The notes: generated from the letters alone by a model not told the origin. Positions 1-7,342 are shown, numbered from the stretch's first letter. The stretch: 8,907 nucleotides of DNA from VRUE01 sp035556755 (GCA_035556755.1 DATMEP010000149.1:1-8907), one strand, 5' to 3'. Translations and numbers: made by a program.

Positions 1-387
1 CGCGGCTTCGTCTGCGAGGGCTCCGGCGAGAACATCTTCCTGGTCCGCGACGGCGAGATCGTCACCCCGCCGCACGTCGCCTCGATCCTCGACGGGATCA
101 ACCGCAAATCGGTGATCCAGATCGCCCGCGACCTCGGCTACACGGTGGTCGAGCGCGACGTGGCCCGCTCGGAGCTGTACCTGGCCGAGGAGGTCTTCCT
201 GACCGGGACCGCGGCCGAGCTGGTGCCGGTGCGTGAGATCGACGACCACCCGCTCGGCGAGCCGGGCGAGATAACCCGTCACGTGCAGTCGAAGTTCGAA
301 GACGCGCTCTGCGGCCGCGCCGAGGAGTACCTGGAGTGGCTCGACTTCGTCGAGGTCCCCTCGGGGCGAATTACGCCTGCCGCCTAG
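1..387 (+). CDS. ilvE: Branched-chain-amino-acid aminotransferase, C-terminal part (5' end outside window)
   Basis: The reading frame is open from base 1 to the TAG at 385-387, giving 128 residues. It is the C-terminal part of a fold-type IV PLP aminotransferase. The opening stretch GFVCEGSGENIFLV carries the family's E-x-S-x-x-N-[IL]-F signature, in which the Glu contacts the PLP pyridine nitrogen. Further on, EVFLTGTAAELVPVREID matches the conserved TGTAAE...PV..ID block of IlvE. The catalytic lysine lies upstream of the window. The family exchanges the amino group between glutamate and the 2-oxo acids of Leu, Ile and Val, in the cytoplasm. D-amino-acid aminotransferase and aminodeoxychorismate lyase share the fold, but the TGTAAE block and the adjacent citramalate synthase gene favour IlvE. 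The protein ends with a short tail, VPSGRITPAA. The next gene starts 61 bp later in the same direction. Confidence 0.88.
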   Translation, partial: RGFVCEGSGENIFLVRDGEIVTPPHVASILDGINRKSVIQIARDLGYTVVERDVARSELYLAEEVFLTGTAAELVPVREIDDHPLGEPGEITRHVQSKFEDALCGRAEEYLEWLDFVEVPSGRITPAA

Positions 388-448
388 CGGCTGGCGCGCT
401 CGCACGCGCACGCGTCCCCGAAGACTTCGGTACGAAAGGCAGCATCAG
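388..448 (+). promoter_or_regulatory. ilvE-cimA intergenic spacer with small dyad and cimA ribosome binding site
   Basis: This 61-bp gap holds a short inverted repeat at 418-430 (CCGAA-GAC-TTCGG, 5-bp stem, 3-nt loop). A purine-rich GAAAGG follows at 434-439, 9 nt before the cimA ATG, and is the likely Shine-Dalgarno element. There is no T-tract after the dyad, so it is not a classical terminator. I see no clear -10/-35 pair, so cimA may be read through from ilvE. Confidence 0.45.
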
Positions 449-2008
449 ATGGAACAGGTGAAGCTCTACGACACGACCTTGCGCGACGGCATGGGCGGTC
501 CCGGCATGTCGCTCTCGGTCGGCGAGAAGCTGAAGGTCGTCCAGGCGCTGGACGACCTCGGCGTCCACTTCATCGAGGCCGGCTTCCCCAGCTCCAACCC
601 GAAGGAAGCGGAGCTGTTTCAGCGGCTCGCCGAGCTGGAGCTGGAGAAGGCGACGATCGCCGCCTTCGGGATGACCCGCCGTCGCGACCGCTCCGCCGAG
701 GACGACGAGGCGCTGCGCATCGTCGTCGAGTGCTTCGCCCCTGTCGTCTGCCTGGTCGGCAAGAGCTGGGGCCTGCACCTGGAGAAGGTGATCAGGGTCT
801 CGGCTGAGGAGAACCTGGCGATGATCGCCGACTCGATCGCCTTCTGCCACGAGCGGGGCAAGCGCCCCGTCTTCGACGCCGAGCACTTCTTCGACGGCTA
901 CCGCGACGACCCCGGCTACGCGCTGGAATGCGTTCGCGCGGCAGCCGAGGCGGGTGCCGAGAACGTCACCCTCTGCGACACCAACGGCGGCAGCCTGCCG
1001 GGCTTCGTCGGCGATGCCACCGCGGCCGTGGTCGCCGCGCTGGGCGACGGGGTGGAGGTCGGCATCCACACCCACAACGACGCCGAGTGCGCGGTGGCCA
1101 GCTCACTCGCCGCGGTGGAGGCCGGCGCCCGCCTCGTGCAGGGCACCGTCAACGGCTACGGCGAGCGTTGTGGCAACGCCAACCTGGCCTCGATCCTTCC
1201 CGCCCTGCAGCTCAAGATGGGCTTCGACGTCGTCCCGCCGGAACGGCTCGCGACCCTGACCCAGACGAGCCACTACCTCGACGAGCTCTGCAACATGACG
1301 CCGTATCCGGATCGCCCCTACGTCGGCCGCAACTCGTTCGCCCACAAGGCCGGCATGCACGCCGCCGGGGTGGCTGCCGATGCCAGCACCTTCGAGCACC
1401 TGGACCCGGAGGCGGTCGGCAATCAGCGCCAGATCCTCGCCTCGGAGCTGGCCGGCAAGGCGACGATCCGCACCCAGGCCTCGCAGGCGGGCCTCGACCT
1501 CGGTGAGCAGCAGGCGGCGCAGGCGGTGGAGCGGCTGAAGCAGCGCGAGCACCGCGGCTACCACTACGAGGCGGCACCGGCCTCCTTCGAGCTGCTGCTA
1601 CGGCGCGAGGCCGGAAGCTACGAGCCCCTGTTCGAGCTGGAGAGCTTCAAGGTGCTGGTCGAGAAGCGGGCCGGCGGCGGGGTGGAGACCGAGGCGACGA
1701 TCAAGGTCAAGGTCGACGGCGAGCGCTACGTGCGAGTCGCCGAGGGCAACGGGCCGGTCAACGCGCTCGACAAGGCGCTGCGCGGCGCGATCGCCGACCG
1801 CTACCCGCACCTGGCCGACATCGAACTGACCAACTACAAGGTCCGCATCCTCGACGAGAGCCACGGCACCGGGGCGGTCACCCGGGTCCTGCTCGACTCC
1901 TCCGACGGCGAGCGGGAGTGGGGGACGATCGGCGTCTCGGAGAACATCATCGAGGCCTCCTGGGAGGCGCTCGTGGACTCGCTCGAGTACGCCTTTCAGC
2001 CCAGATAG
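449..2008 (+). CDS. cimA: (R)-citramalate synthase, CimA type
   Basis: This 519-residue protein belongs to the DRE-TIM metallolyase / 2-isopropylmalate synthase family. The N-terminal barrel carries YDTTLRDG (residues 7-14), the metal-binding HTHND (H207 and H209) and GYGERCGNANL (236-246). NSFAHKAGMHAAGV begins the linker region, and the last ~130 residues look like the LeuA-type allosteric dimer domain. The spacing DTTLRDG-x-x-x-x-G-x-S-x-S and the length (~520-540 usual) fit CimA rather than LeuA or homocitrate synthase. CimA condenses pyruvate with acetyl-CoA to citramalate, the entry to threonine-independent isoleucine synthesis, which suits the neighbouring ilvE. The family's usual Gln after TLRDG-x is Gly here (G16). 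The ATG at 449 is supported by GAAAGG nine bases upstream. The stop overlaps the presumed ribosome binding site of the next gene. Homologues of this subfamily are sometimes labelled 2-isopropylmalate synthase, so substrate choice is inferred. Confidence 0.88.
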   Translation: MEQVKLYDTTLRDGMGGPGMSLSVGEKLKVVQALDDLGVHFIEAGFPSSNPKEAELFQRLAELELEKATIAAFGMTRRRDRSAEDDEALRIVVECFAPVVCLVGKSWGLHLEKVIRVSAEENLAMIADSIAFCHERGKRPVFDAEHFFDGYRDDPGYALECVRAAAEAGAENVTLCDTNGGSLPGFVGDATAAVVAALGDGVEVGIHTHNDAECAVASSLAAVEAGARLVQGTVNGYGERCGNANLASILPALQLKMGFDVVPPERLATLTQTSHYLDELCNMTPYPDRPYVGRNSFAHKAGMHAAGVAADASTFEHLDPEAVGNQRQILASELAGKATIRTQASQAGLDLGEQQAAQAVERLKQREHRGYHYEAAPASFELLLRREAGSYEPLFELESFKVLVEKRAGGGVETEATIKVKVDGERYVRVAEGNGPVNALDKALRGAIADRYPHLADIELTNYKVRILDESHGTGAVTRVLLDSSDGEREWGTIGVSENIIEASWEALVDSLEYAFQPR

Positions 2009-2018
2009 GGTGGCGTCC

Positions 2019-3149
2019 ATGACCGACCCGATCCCCCTCGCGCGGCCCGAGATCGGCGAGCGCGAGGAGGAGCTGGTGCTCGACGTCCTTCGCTCTGGAC
2101 AGCTCTCGCTGGGCCCGATGGGGGAGCGCTTCGAGCGCGAGTTTGCCGCCTGGCTCGGGGTCGAGGACGCGGTCGCGGTCTCAAGCGGCACCACTGCCCT
2201 GCACCTCGGCGTGCGGGCGCTCGGTTGGGGCCAGGGCGACGAGATCCTGACCAGCCCCTTCAGCTTCGTCGCCTCCGCCAACTGCCTCCTCTACGAGGGC
2301 GCCCGCCCGGTCTTCTGCGACGTCGACCCCGAGACGCTCGACCTCGACCCAGCCGCGGCCGAGGCGGCGCTTGGCGAGCGCAGCGCCGGCGTCCTGCCGG
2401 TCCACATCTTCGGCTACCCCGCCGCAATGCCGGAGCTGGAGGCGATCTCCTCACGGCATGACCTCGGCGTCCTCGAGGACGCCTGCGAGGCGCTCGGGGC
2501 CGAGGACAGCGAGGGTCGCAAGGTCGGCGCCCGCGGCAACCTCGCCACCTTCGCCTTCTACGCCAACAAGCAGATGACCACGGGAGAGGGCGGCATGATC
2601 GTGCCCTCTAGCCCGGAGATCGCCGAGCGACTGCGGGCCGAGCGCAACCAGGGTCGCGCGCCCGACATGGGCTGGCTCGACCACGGCGGTCTCGGCTTCA
2701 ACTACCGCCTCTCCGATGTGGCGGCTGCACTCGGGGTCGCCCAGGTCGAGAAGCTGGACGCGATGCTCGCCCGCCGCGACGCGGTTGCAGGCCTCTACGA
2801 GCGGGCCCTGGCCGGGATCGAGGGCGTAGAGGCGCCGCGGGCCGGTCGCGGCGCCGAGCGACGCAGCTGGTTCGTCTACACCGTGCAGTTGCCCGAGGGT
2901 GCCGATCGCGATGCGACGATCGCCCGGCTCGGGGAGCGGGGCATCGCCGCCAAGGCCTACCTGCCCTGCATCCACCTCTTTCCCCATCTGCGCGAGCTCG
3001 GCTACCGGGACGGACAGTTCCCGGTCGCCGAAGCGGCCTCCGCCCGCTCGCTGGCGCTGCCCTTCTTCCCCGCGATGGCCGAGTCGCAGGTGGCGCGAGT
3101 CTGCGAACAGCTCGCCGCCGCGCTGGGGCAACCGGTGCGGGGGGGATAA
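2019..3149 (+). CDS. DegT/DnrJ/EryC1/StrS-family PLP aminotransferase
   Basis: The protein has 376 residues, normal for this fold-type I family. Landmarks in order: SSGTTALHLGVRALG (PLP phosphate-binding region, about 55-70), P-F-S-F-V-A-S-A-N, VLEDACEALGA with D154 for the PLP pyridine nitrogen, and FYANKQMTTGEGG with the Schiff-base lysine K184. FNYRLSDVAAALGVAQ and a C-terminal A-K-A-Y-L-P-C-I-H-L segment follow. Members mostly aminate nucleotide-linked keto-sugars for surface polysaccharide, lipid or antibiotic synthesis, using glutamate or glutamine. No sugar-nucleotide gene is in view, so the substrate is unknown. The start is chosen at ATG 2019: GGGTGG at 2008-2013 lies five bases upstream, whereas an in-frame GTG at 2010 has no room for a binding site. 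It begins 10 bp after cimA and ends 10 bp before argH, so it is probably co-transcribed with both. The usual Gln of the E-D-A-x-Q motif is Glu (E157). Confidence 0.85.
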   Translation: MTDPIPLARPEIGEREEELVLDVLRSGQLSLGPMGERFEREFAAWLGVEDAVAVSSGTTALHLGVRALGWGQGDEILTSPFSFVASANCLLYEGARPVFCDVDPETLDLDPAAAEAALGERSAGVLPVHIFGYPAAMPELEAISSRHDLGVLEDACEALGAEDSEGRKVGARGNLATFAFYANKQMTTGEGGMIVPSSPEIAERLRAERNQGRAPDMGWLDHGGLGFNYRLSDVAAALGVAQVEKLDAMLARRDAVAGLYERALAGIEGVEAPRAGRGAERRSWFVYTVQLPEGADRDATIARLGERGIAAKAYLPCIHLFPHLRELGYRDGQFPVAEAASARSLALPFFPAMAESQVARVCEQLAAALGQPVRGG

Positions 3150-3159
3150 TCGCCGACCG

Positions 3160-4551
3160 ATGTCGCGCTTTCGCAAAGACCCGGACCCGCGTTTCTGGCG
3201 CCTCAACCGCTCGATCGAGTTCGATTGGCGCCTGGCGCCCTACGACATCGACCAGTCGCAGGCCCACGCGCGGGGGCTGTGCGGGATCGGTGTCCTCACC
3301 CAGGACGAGCTGGAGCGGATGTGCGCCGGCCTCGACCGCGTCCGCGAGCTGATCGGCCAGCACGGCTTCGAGTTCGAGGAGTCCGACGAGGACATCCACA
3401 TGGCGGTCGAGCGCCTGCTCGGCGAGGAGATCGGGCCGCTCGCCGGCAAGCTCCACACGGGTCGCTCGCGCAACGACCAGGTCGCGACCGACGTGGCGAT
3501 GGTCGTTCAGGCGCACTCGCTGCGGGCGATCGAGCTGGCCGGGGCGACGATGGAGCGCCTGCTCGAGCTGGCCGAGCGCCACCGCGAGTGGCCGATGCCC
3601 GGCTACACCCATCTCCAGCGCGCCCAGCCCGTCTACCTCGGCCACCACCTGCTCGCCTACTTCTGGATGCTGGCGCGAGACGTGCTGCGCTTCCAGTTCG
3701 CCCTCGACAGCGCCTCGGTGATGCCGCTCGGCTCCGGCGCCCTTGCAGGGGTCAACTGGGACATCGACCGCAACGCCGTCGCCGGCGACCTCGGCTTCGA
3801 GCACGTCAGCCACAACTCGATCGACGGTGCCTCCAACCGAGATTTCGTCCTCGACTACCTGGCCGCCGCATCGACCTGCGCCATGCACCTCTCGCGGCTC
3901 GGGTCGGAAATCGTGATCTGGTCGAGCACCGAGTTCGGCTTCTGCCAGCTGGACGAGTCCTTCTCCTCGGGCTCGTCGATCATGCCGCAGAAGGTGAACC
4001 CCGACTCGGCCGAGCTGCTGCGGGCGAAGAGCCCGCGTGTTGCCGCCGACTACCTGGCGCTGCTGGGCACGATGCACGCGCTGCCGCTCACCTACGGCAA
4101 GGACATGCAGGAGGACAAGGAGCCGCTCTTCGACGCGATCGACACGGTCGAGCTTTGCCTCGACGCGACCGAGGGGATGCTGGCGGGGGTCGCCTTCGAC
4201 CGCGAGCGACTGGAGGACGCTTCGGGCGACGAGATGCTGGCCGCGACCGAGATCGCCGACCTGCTGGTCCGCAAGGGCGTGCCGTTCCGCGAGGCGCACG
4301 GGATCGTCGGCGGCCTCGTCCGCGACGCGGTCGAGCGCGGCAAGTCGCTCTCGGAGCTGACGCCGGAGGAGCTGCGAGAGCGCTCCGAGCACCTCGACGA
4401 CTCCTTCTACGAGGTGCTGCGGCGCGAGAGCTGGCTCGAGGCGAAGCAGATCGAGGGCGGCACCGGGTCGGTGGCGCTCGCCGCGCAGATCGGACAAGCG
4501 CGGGAGACGCTGGCCGCGGTGATGGCTCGGGTCGCGGAGGAGCGGGCTTGA
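3160..4551 (+). CDS. argH: Argininosuccinate lyase
   Basis: The protein has 463 residues, close to the family norm, and belongs to the fumarase/aspartase superfamily. It splits argininosuccinate into arginine and fumarate, the last step of arginine synthesis, as a cytoplasmic homotetramer. All three superfamily regions are visible: HTGRSRNDQ (99-107), YTHLQRAQP (149-157, with H151), and the mobile signature loop GSSIMPQKVNPD (271-282) with the S272/S273 serine pair. DMQEDKEPLFD and RKGVPFREAHGIVG add ASL-specific support. Two departures stand out. The usual W-G-G-R-F motif near the N-terminus is replaced by P-D-P-R-F-W-R-L, and the loop reads QKVNP where most ASLs have QKKNP. The start is ATG 3160; a G-run ending GGGGA at 3142-3146 is a somewhat distant ribosome site (13 nt). 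The frame is open further upstream, but that part overlaps the DegT gene in another frame. No argG is in view. Confidence 0.9.
   Translation: MSRFRKDPDPRFWRLNRSIEFDWRLAPYDIDQSQAHARGLCGIGVLTQDELERMCAGLDRVRELIGQHGFEFEESDEDIHMAVERLLGEEIGPLAGKLHTGRSRNDQVATDVAMVVQAHSLRAIELAGATMERLLELAERHREWPMPGYTHLQRAQPVYLGHHLLAYFWMLARDVLRFQFALDSASVMPLGSGALAGVNWDIDRNAVAGDLGFEHVSHNSIDGASNRDFVLDYLAAASTCAMHLSRLGSEIVIWSSTEFGFCQLDESFSSGSSIMPQKVNPDSAELLRAKSPRVAADYLALLGTMHALPLTYGKDMQEDKEPLFDAIDTVELCLDATEGMLAGVAFDRERLEDASGDEMLAATEIADLLVRKGVPFREAHGIVGGLVRDAVERGKSLSELTPEELRERSEHLDDSFYEVLRRESWLEAKQIEGGTGSVALAAQIGQARETLAAVMARVAEERA
4536..4542 (+). promoter_or_regulatory. Shine-Dalgarno site that fixes the TTG start of mpg
   Basis: GGAGGAG lies inside the end of argH, five bases before a TTG at 4548. 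This TTG shares two bases with the argH stop (TTGA, 4548-4551). The strong site and ideal spacing point to TTG as the start of the following glycosylase gene, with translational coupling to argH. Confidence 0.7.
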
Positions 4552-5147
4552 GCACGGCGACGGCGGCCGAGGCACGGCTCGGCGTCGCCTTCTTCGATCG
4601 CTCGGTCCATGAGGTCGCCCGCGATCTGGTCGGCTGCCGCCTCCTCTTCGACGGCTGTGGCGGCACGATCGTCGAGACCGAGAGCTACGAGCGCGACGAC
4701 CCAGCCTGCCACGCCTACGTCGGCCTGACCAAGCGCACCGCGACCCTCTTCGGCCCGCCGGGGCGTGCCTACGTCTACCTCTCCTACGGGATCCACAGCC
4801 TGCTCAACTTCGTCGCCGAACCGGAGGGCGAGGCGGCGGCGGTGCTGATCCGGGCGCTGCGGCCGACCGCCGGCCTCGAGGCGATGCGCGAGAGGAGGGG
4901 AGAGCGCGCCGACGCGGACCTCTGCTCCGGCCCCGGCAAGCTGACCGAGGCGCTCGGGGTCGGCCTCGACGCAAACGGCGCCAGCCTCGGTGCCGAGCCC
5001 TTCCGGCTGCTGCCCCGCGAGGGAGGCTGGAGCGGGGAGATCGTCGCCGGGCCCCGCGTCGGGATCACCAAAGCCGTCGAGCGCCCCTGGCGCTTCAGCC
5101 TCGCGGGCAGTCCGTTCGTCTCCCGCCCAAGGCCAGCCGCGGCCTGA
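4548..5147 (+). CDS. mpg: 3-methyladenine DNA glycosylase (AAG/MPG family)
   Basis: From the TTG start this is a 199-residue protein, typical for bacterial members of the family. These monofunctional glycosylases remove alkylated or deaminated purines (3-methyladenine, hypoxanthine, ethenoadenine) to start base excision repair. VETESY (42-47) supplies the water-activating Glu, E45, and Y47. H55 in ACHAY corresponds to the active-site His. Y75-V-Y77 matches the human YVY block that contains the DNA-intercalating tyrosine, and CSGPGKL is the conserved late motif. The segment between Y47 and H55 is one residue shorter than in the human enzyme by my hand alignment. The gene overlaps argH by four bases, so it is probably the last gene of the operon. 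Its stop is one base from the stop of the convergent penicillin-binding protein gene. Alkylation repair has no obvious link to arginine synthesis; an argH-mpg neighbourhood is known from other actinobacteria. Confidence 0.9.
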   Translation: MSTATAAEARLGVAFFDRSVHEVARDLVGCRLLFDGCGGTIVETESYERDDPACHAYVGLTKRTATLFGPPGRAYVYLSYGIHSLLNFVAEPEGEAAAVLIRALRPTAGLEAMRERRGERADADLCSGPGKLTEALGVGLDANGASLGAEPFRLLPREGGWSGEIVAGPRVGITKAVERPWRFSLAGSPFVSRPRPAAA

Positions 5148-5148
5148 C

Positions 5149-7335
5149 TCAGCCGGGGGCGGCGAACCCGCCCGCGGTACCGCCGCCCGATTCTTCGGGC
5201 GCAGCTTCTTCCGGGGCGGCTTCTTCGGGTGCGGCTTCCGGTTCCGGTTCGGTCTGGGGCGCGGATTCGAGGCCTTCCGGTTCCGGGGCGGGTTCGGCGG
5301 GGGCTTCCGGCTCGGGGGCGGTGTAGTCGCCGCCGTCCTCGTCCGACTCGGACTCCTCCTCGCGACTCTCCTTTTTGGCGGCCTTGGCGGCCTGGATCTC
5401 CTCCCAGGCGGAGATAACGCTGGCCCAGATCAGAGCCGGGAAGGTGCCGCCGTCGACCGGCCCGCCGGAGAACTCGGTCGTCATCGGGGTCAGCGTGTCG
5501 GCGTAGCCGACCCAGACGCAGGAGGTCACCTCCTCGGTGGCGCCGCAGAACCAGGCGTCGCCGTTCTCGTCGGTCGTGCCGGTCTTGCCCCACTGGCTTT
5601 CGTCGCCGATGTCGGCCCGCACGCCGGTGCCGCTGGTGATCACCGAGCGCAGGATGCCCTTCGCTTCTTCGGCGACTCCGGAGTCCAGCACCTGGGTGTG
5701 GATCGAGTCGTTGTCGCCTCCCTTGATCAGGTCGCCGTCCTGGTCGGTCACCTCGGTGTAGGCGACCGGGCTATCGCCTGGGCTCGGCGCCAGCGTGCCG
5801 CTGACCCGGTCGCCGTCGTTTGCCAGGGTGGAAAACGCGTAGGTCCACTCGAGCGGCGTCACGCCTTCGTCGAGACCGCCGAGCACCATCGCCGGGTTGG
5901 TTGAGAGGTGGGTCTGGACGCCCAGTTTGTGGGCGGTGCGGGCGATCGCCCTGGTGCCTCCTTCGATGCTTTCGAGTCCGACCTGGGCGTAGACGGCGTT
6001 GTCCGAGTAGGTCGTCGCGGTCGCCAGCGAAGCCGAGCCGAGGTAGCTGTCGGCGTAGTTCTTGACCTCGAAGAGTTCCTGGTCCTTCTTGCCGAAGGTG
6101 AAGACCTGGGGCGCCGATTCGTAGACGGTTTCCGGCGAGATCCCCTGTTCGAGCGCAGTCGCGAGGATGATCGGCTTGATCGAGGAGCCGGGCTGCCTGT
6201 GGCCTAGGGTCGCCAGGTTGAAGGGCGCCTCCTCGAAGTCCGGCCCGGCGACCATCGCCTTGATGCCGGCGTTGCTGTTGTCGATCACGACCAGGGCGGC
6301 GGTCGGCCCGAGTTCGCCGAGGTAGCTGGACACCGTTTCTTCGGCGGCGGCCTGCAGCTCCAGGTCGAGGGTCGTCTTGATCTGGAGACCGCCGAAGAAG
6401 GTCTTCGCGGCACCGAACCGTTCGACCAGCTGCTGCCGCAGCCAGGCGGTGAAGTAGGGGGCTTCGGAGTCGAGTTGGGGGGGCCTGATGTCGTCCGGCG
6501 CCGGCAGCGCCTGTTTGATGCCGTCTTCGTGCTGTTCCTGCGTGATGTAGCCCTGCTCGTACATCTTGTCCAGCACCAGGTTGCGCCGGGCGAGGGCGTT
6601 TTCGGGGAAGAACTTCGGGTCGTAGGCCGAGGGCGAGGCGATGATCCCGGCCAGCAGCGCCGCCTCCCAGGGCTCGAGCACGTCCGCGCATGGCTCGGTC
6701 GAGCTCCCGCAGCCGGGGTGGGCCCTGCCGAAGAAGGTGCGGGCAGCTGCCTCGATCCCGTAGGCGCCCTCGCCGAAATAGATCGTGTTGAGGTACTCGG
6801 TGAGGATCTTGTCCTTGCTCCAGCGGTGCTCGAGCCGGTAGGCGAGCACCGCCTCGCGGAACTTCTGGAACACGGTGCGGCTCTCCTGGGCGGCGAGCGC
6901 GTCCTTGACGAACTGCTCGGTGATGGTCGAGGCGCCCTGGGCCGCGCTGCGGCTCATGATGTCTTTGACCAGCGCCCGGCCGATGCCCTGGAAGTCGACC
7001 CCGTCGTGCTCGTAGAAGCGCGAGTCCTCGATCGCGACCACGGCGTTCTTGACGTTGGGCGAGATCTGCCCGGCGCTGAGCAGGATCTTGTTCTGGTTGC
7101 TGGTCAGGGTCCCGATCGGCGTGCCCGAGGCGTCGAAGACCTCGCTGTTCTTCGACGCCTTGTAGCGGCCGAAGTCGTAGATGGCCGGGAGGTCCCGAGA
7201 AACGGCGACGACCATTCCGAAGACCATCGAGACCACGGCAAGGATGCTGAGGCCGATCAGGACGAAGAGGACGCGCAGCTTCTTCAGGCGCGGCTTGGTG
7301 CGTTTGCCCGCCAAGAGGAGGCGGCAGTCTAGCAT
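5149..7335 (-). CDS. Class A penicillin-binding protein (PBP1A-like; transglycosylase plus transpeptidase)
   Basis: The protein has 728 residues and polymerises and cross-links peptidoglycan outside the membrane. It starts with a short basic cytoplasmic segment (KRTKPRLKKLR) and one membrane anchor at about 20-45. The glycosyltransferase 51 domain shows EDSRFYEHDG, with catalytic E103, and GASTITEQ (134-141). The transpeptidase domain shows all three penicillin-binding motifs: S384-S-I-K387, S444-D-N446 and K584-T-G586. The C-terminus (651-728) is a Lys/Glu then Pro/Glu/Ala-rich tail that looks disordered and contains three AAPEE repeats. Two close cysteine pairs, GCGSSTEPC and FCGATEEVTSC, lie in exported domains. 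ATG 7335 is chosen because the basic segment and anchor follow directly and sequence further upstream is antisense to tyrS; no clear ribosome site is visible. A TTG at 7314 is a weaker alternative. The gene stands alone, opposed to both neighbours. Confidence 0.93.
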   Translation of the reverse strand: MLDCRLLLAGKRTKPRLKKLRVLFVLIGLSILAVVSMVFGMVVAVSRDLPAIYDFGRYKASKNSEVFDASGTPIGTLTSNQNKILLSAGQISPNVKNAVVAIEDSRFYEHDGVDFQGIGRALVKDIMSRSAAQGASTITEQFVKDALAAQESRTVFQKFREAVLAYRLEHRWSKDKILTEYLNTIYFGEGAYGIEAAARTFFGRAHPGCGSSTEPCADVLEPWEAALLAGIIASPSAYDPKFFPENALARRNLVLDKMYEQGYITQEQHEDGIKQALPAPDDIRPPQLDSEAPYFTAWLRQQLVERFGAAKTFFGGLQIKTTLDLELQAAAEETVSSYLGELGPTAALVVIDNSNAGIKAMVAGPDFEEAPFNLATLGHRQPGSSIKPIILATALEQGISPETVYESAPQVFTFGKKDQELFEVKNYADSYLGSASLATATTYSDNAVYAQVGLESIEGGTRAIARTAHKLGVQTHLSTNPAMVLGGLDEGVTPLEWTYAFSTLANDGDRVSGTLAPSPGDSPVAYTEVTDQDGDLIKGGDNDSIHTQVLDSGVAEEAKGILRSVITSGTGVRADIGDESQWGKTGTTDENGDAWFCGATEEVTSCVWVGYADTLTPMTTEFSGGPVDGGTFPALIWASVISAWEEIQAAKAAKKESREEESESDEDGGDYTAPEPEAPAEPAPEPEGLESAPQTEPEPEAAPEEAAPEEAAPEESGGGTAGGFAAPG
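5191..5235 (-). repeat. Three tandem 15-bp repeats in the PBP tail
   Basis: Read on the plus strand, three adjacent 15-mers start with TTCTT at 5191, 5206 and 5221. They differ at only a few positions, mostly third codon positions of the minus-strand gene. Each encodes Ala-Ala-Pro-Glu-Glu in the disordered C-terminal tail of the penicillin-binding protein. Such an array can expand or contract by slippage without shifting the frame. Confidence 0.8.
7304..7335 (+). promoter_or_regulatory. Possible tyrS promoter giving a leaderless mRNA
   Basis: TAGCAT at 7330-7335 fits the TANNNT -10 pattern and ends 7 bases before the tyrS GTG. Transcription could therefore begin at or next to the start codon, as in the leaderless mRNAs common in actinobacteria. 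TTGCCC at 7304-7309 could be a -35 element, but its 20-base spacing is long. The only Shine-Dalgarno-like run (GAGGAGG, 7315-7321) is 21 bases from the GTG, too far to serve it. The whole element lies inside the first codons of the opposing gene. This is inference from motif and spacing. Confidence 0.35.
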
Positions 7336-7342
7336 TGGCGCC

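Noticed and set aside
371..1075. Minus-strand open frame opposite the ilvE end and cimA
   Set aside because: Overlaps a clear cimA coding region and shows no family motif or ribosome site.
2698..4575. A 625-codon minus-strand open frame opposite degT and argH
   Set aside because: Antisense shadow of argH with low-complexity, charged composition and no recognisable domain.
5174..5183. Palindrome GCGGTACCGC at the end of the PBP gene, considered as an operator or terminator
   Set aside because: It encodes a normal Gly-Thr-Ala stretch, is only 10 bp, and lacks loop or T-tract.
5941..5950. GGCGATCGCC, similar to the HIP1 octamer repeat
   Set aside because: It arises from common Ala/Ile codons in G+C-rich genes and is not over-represented in a clear pattern here.
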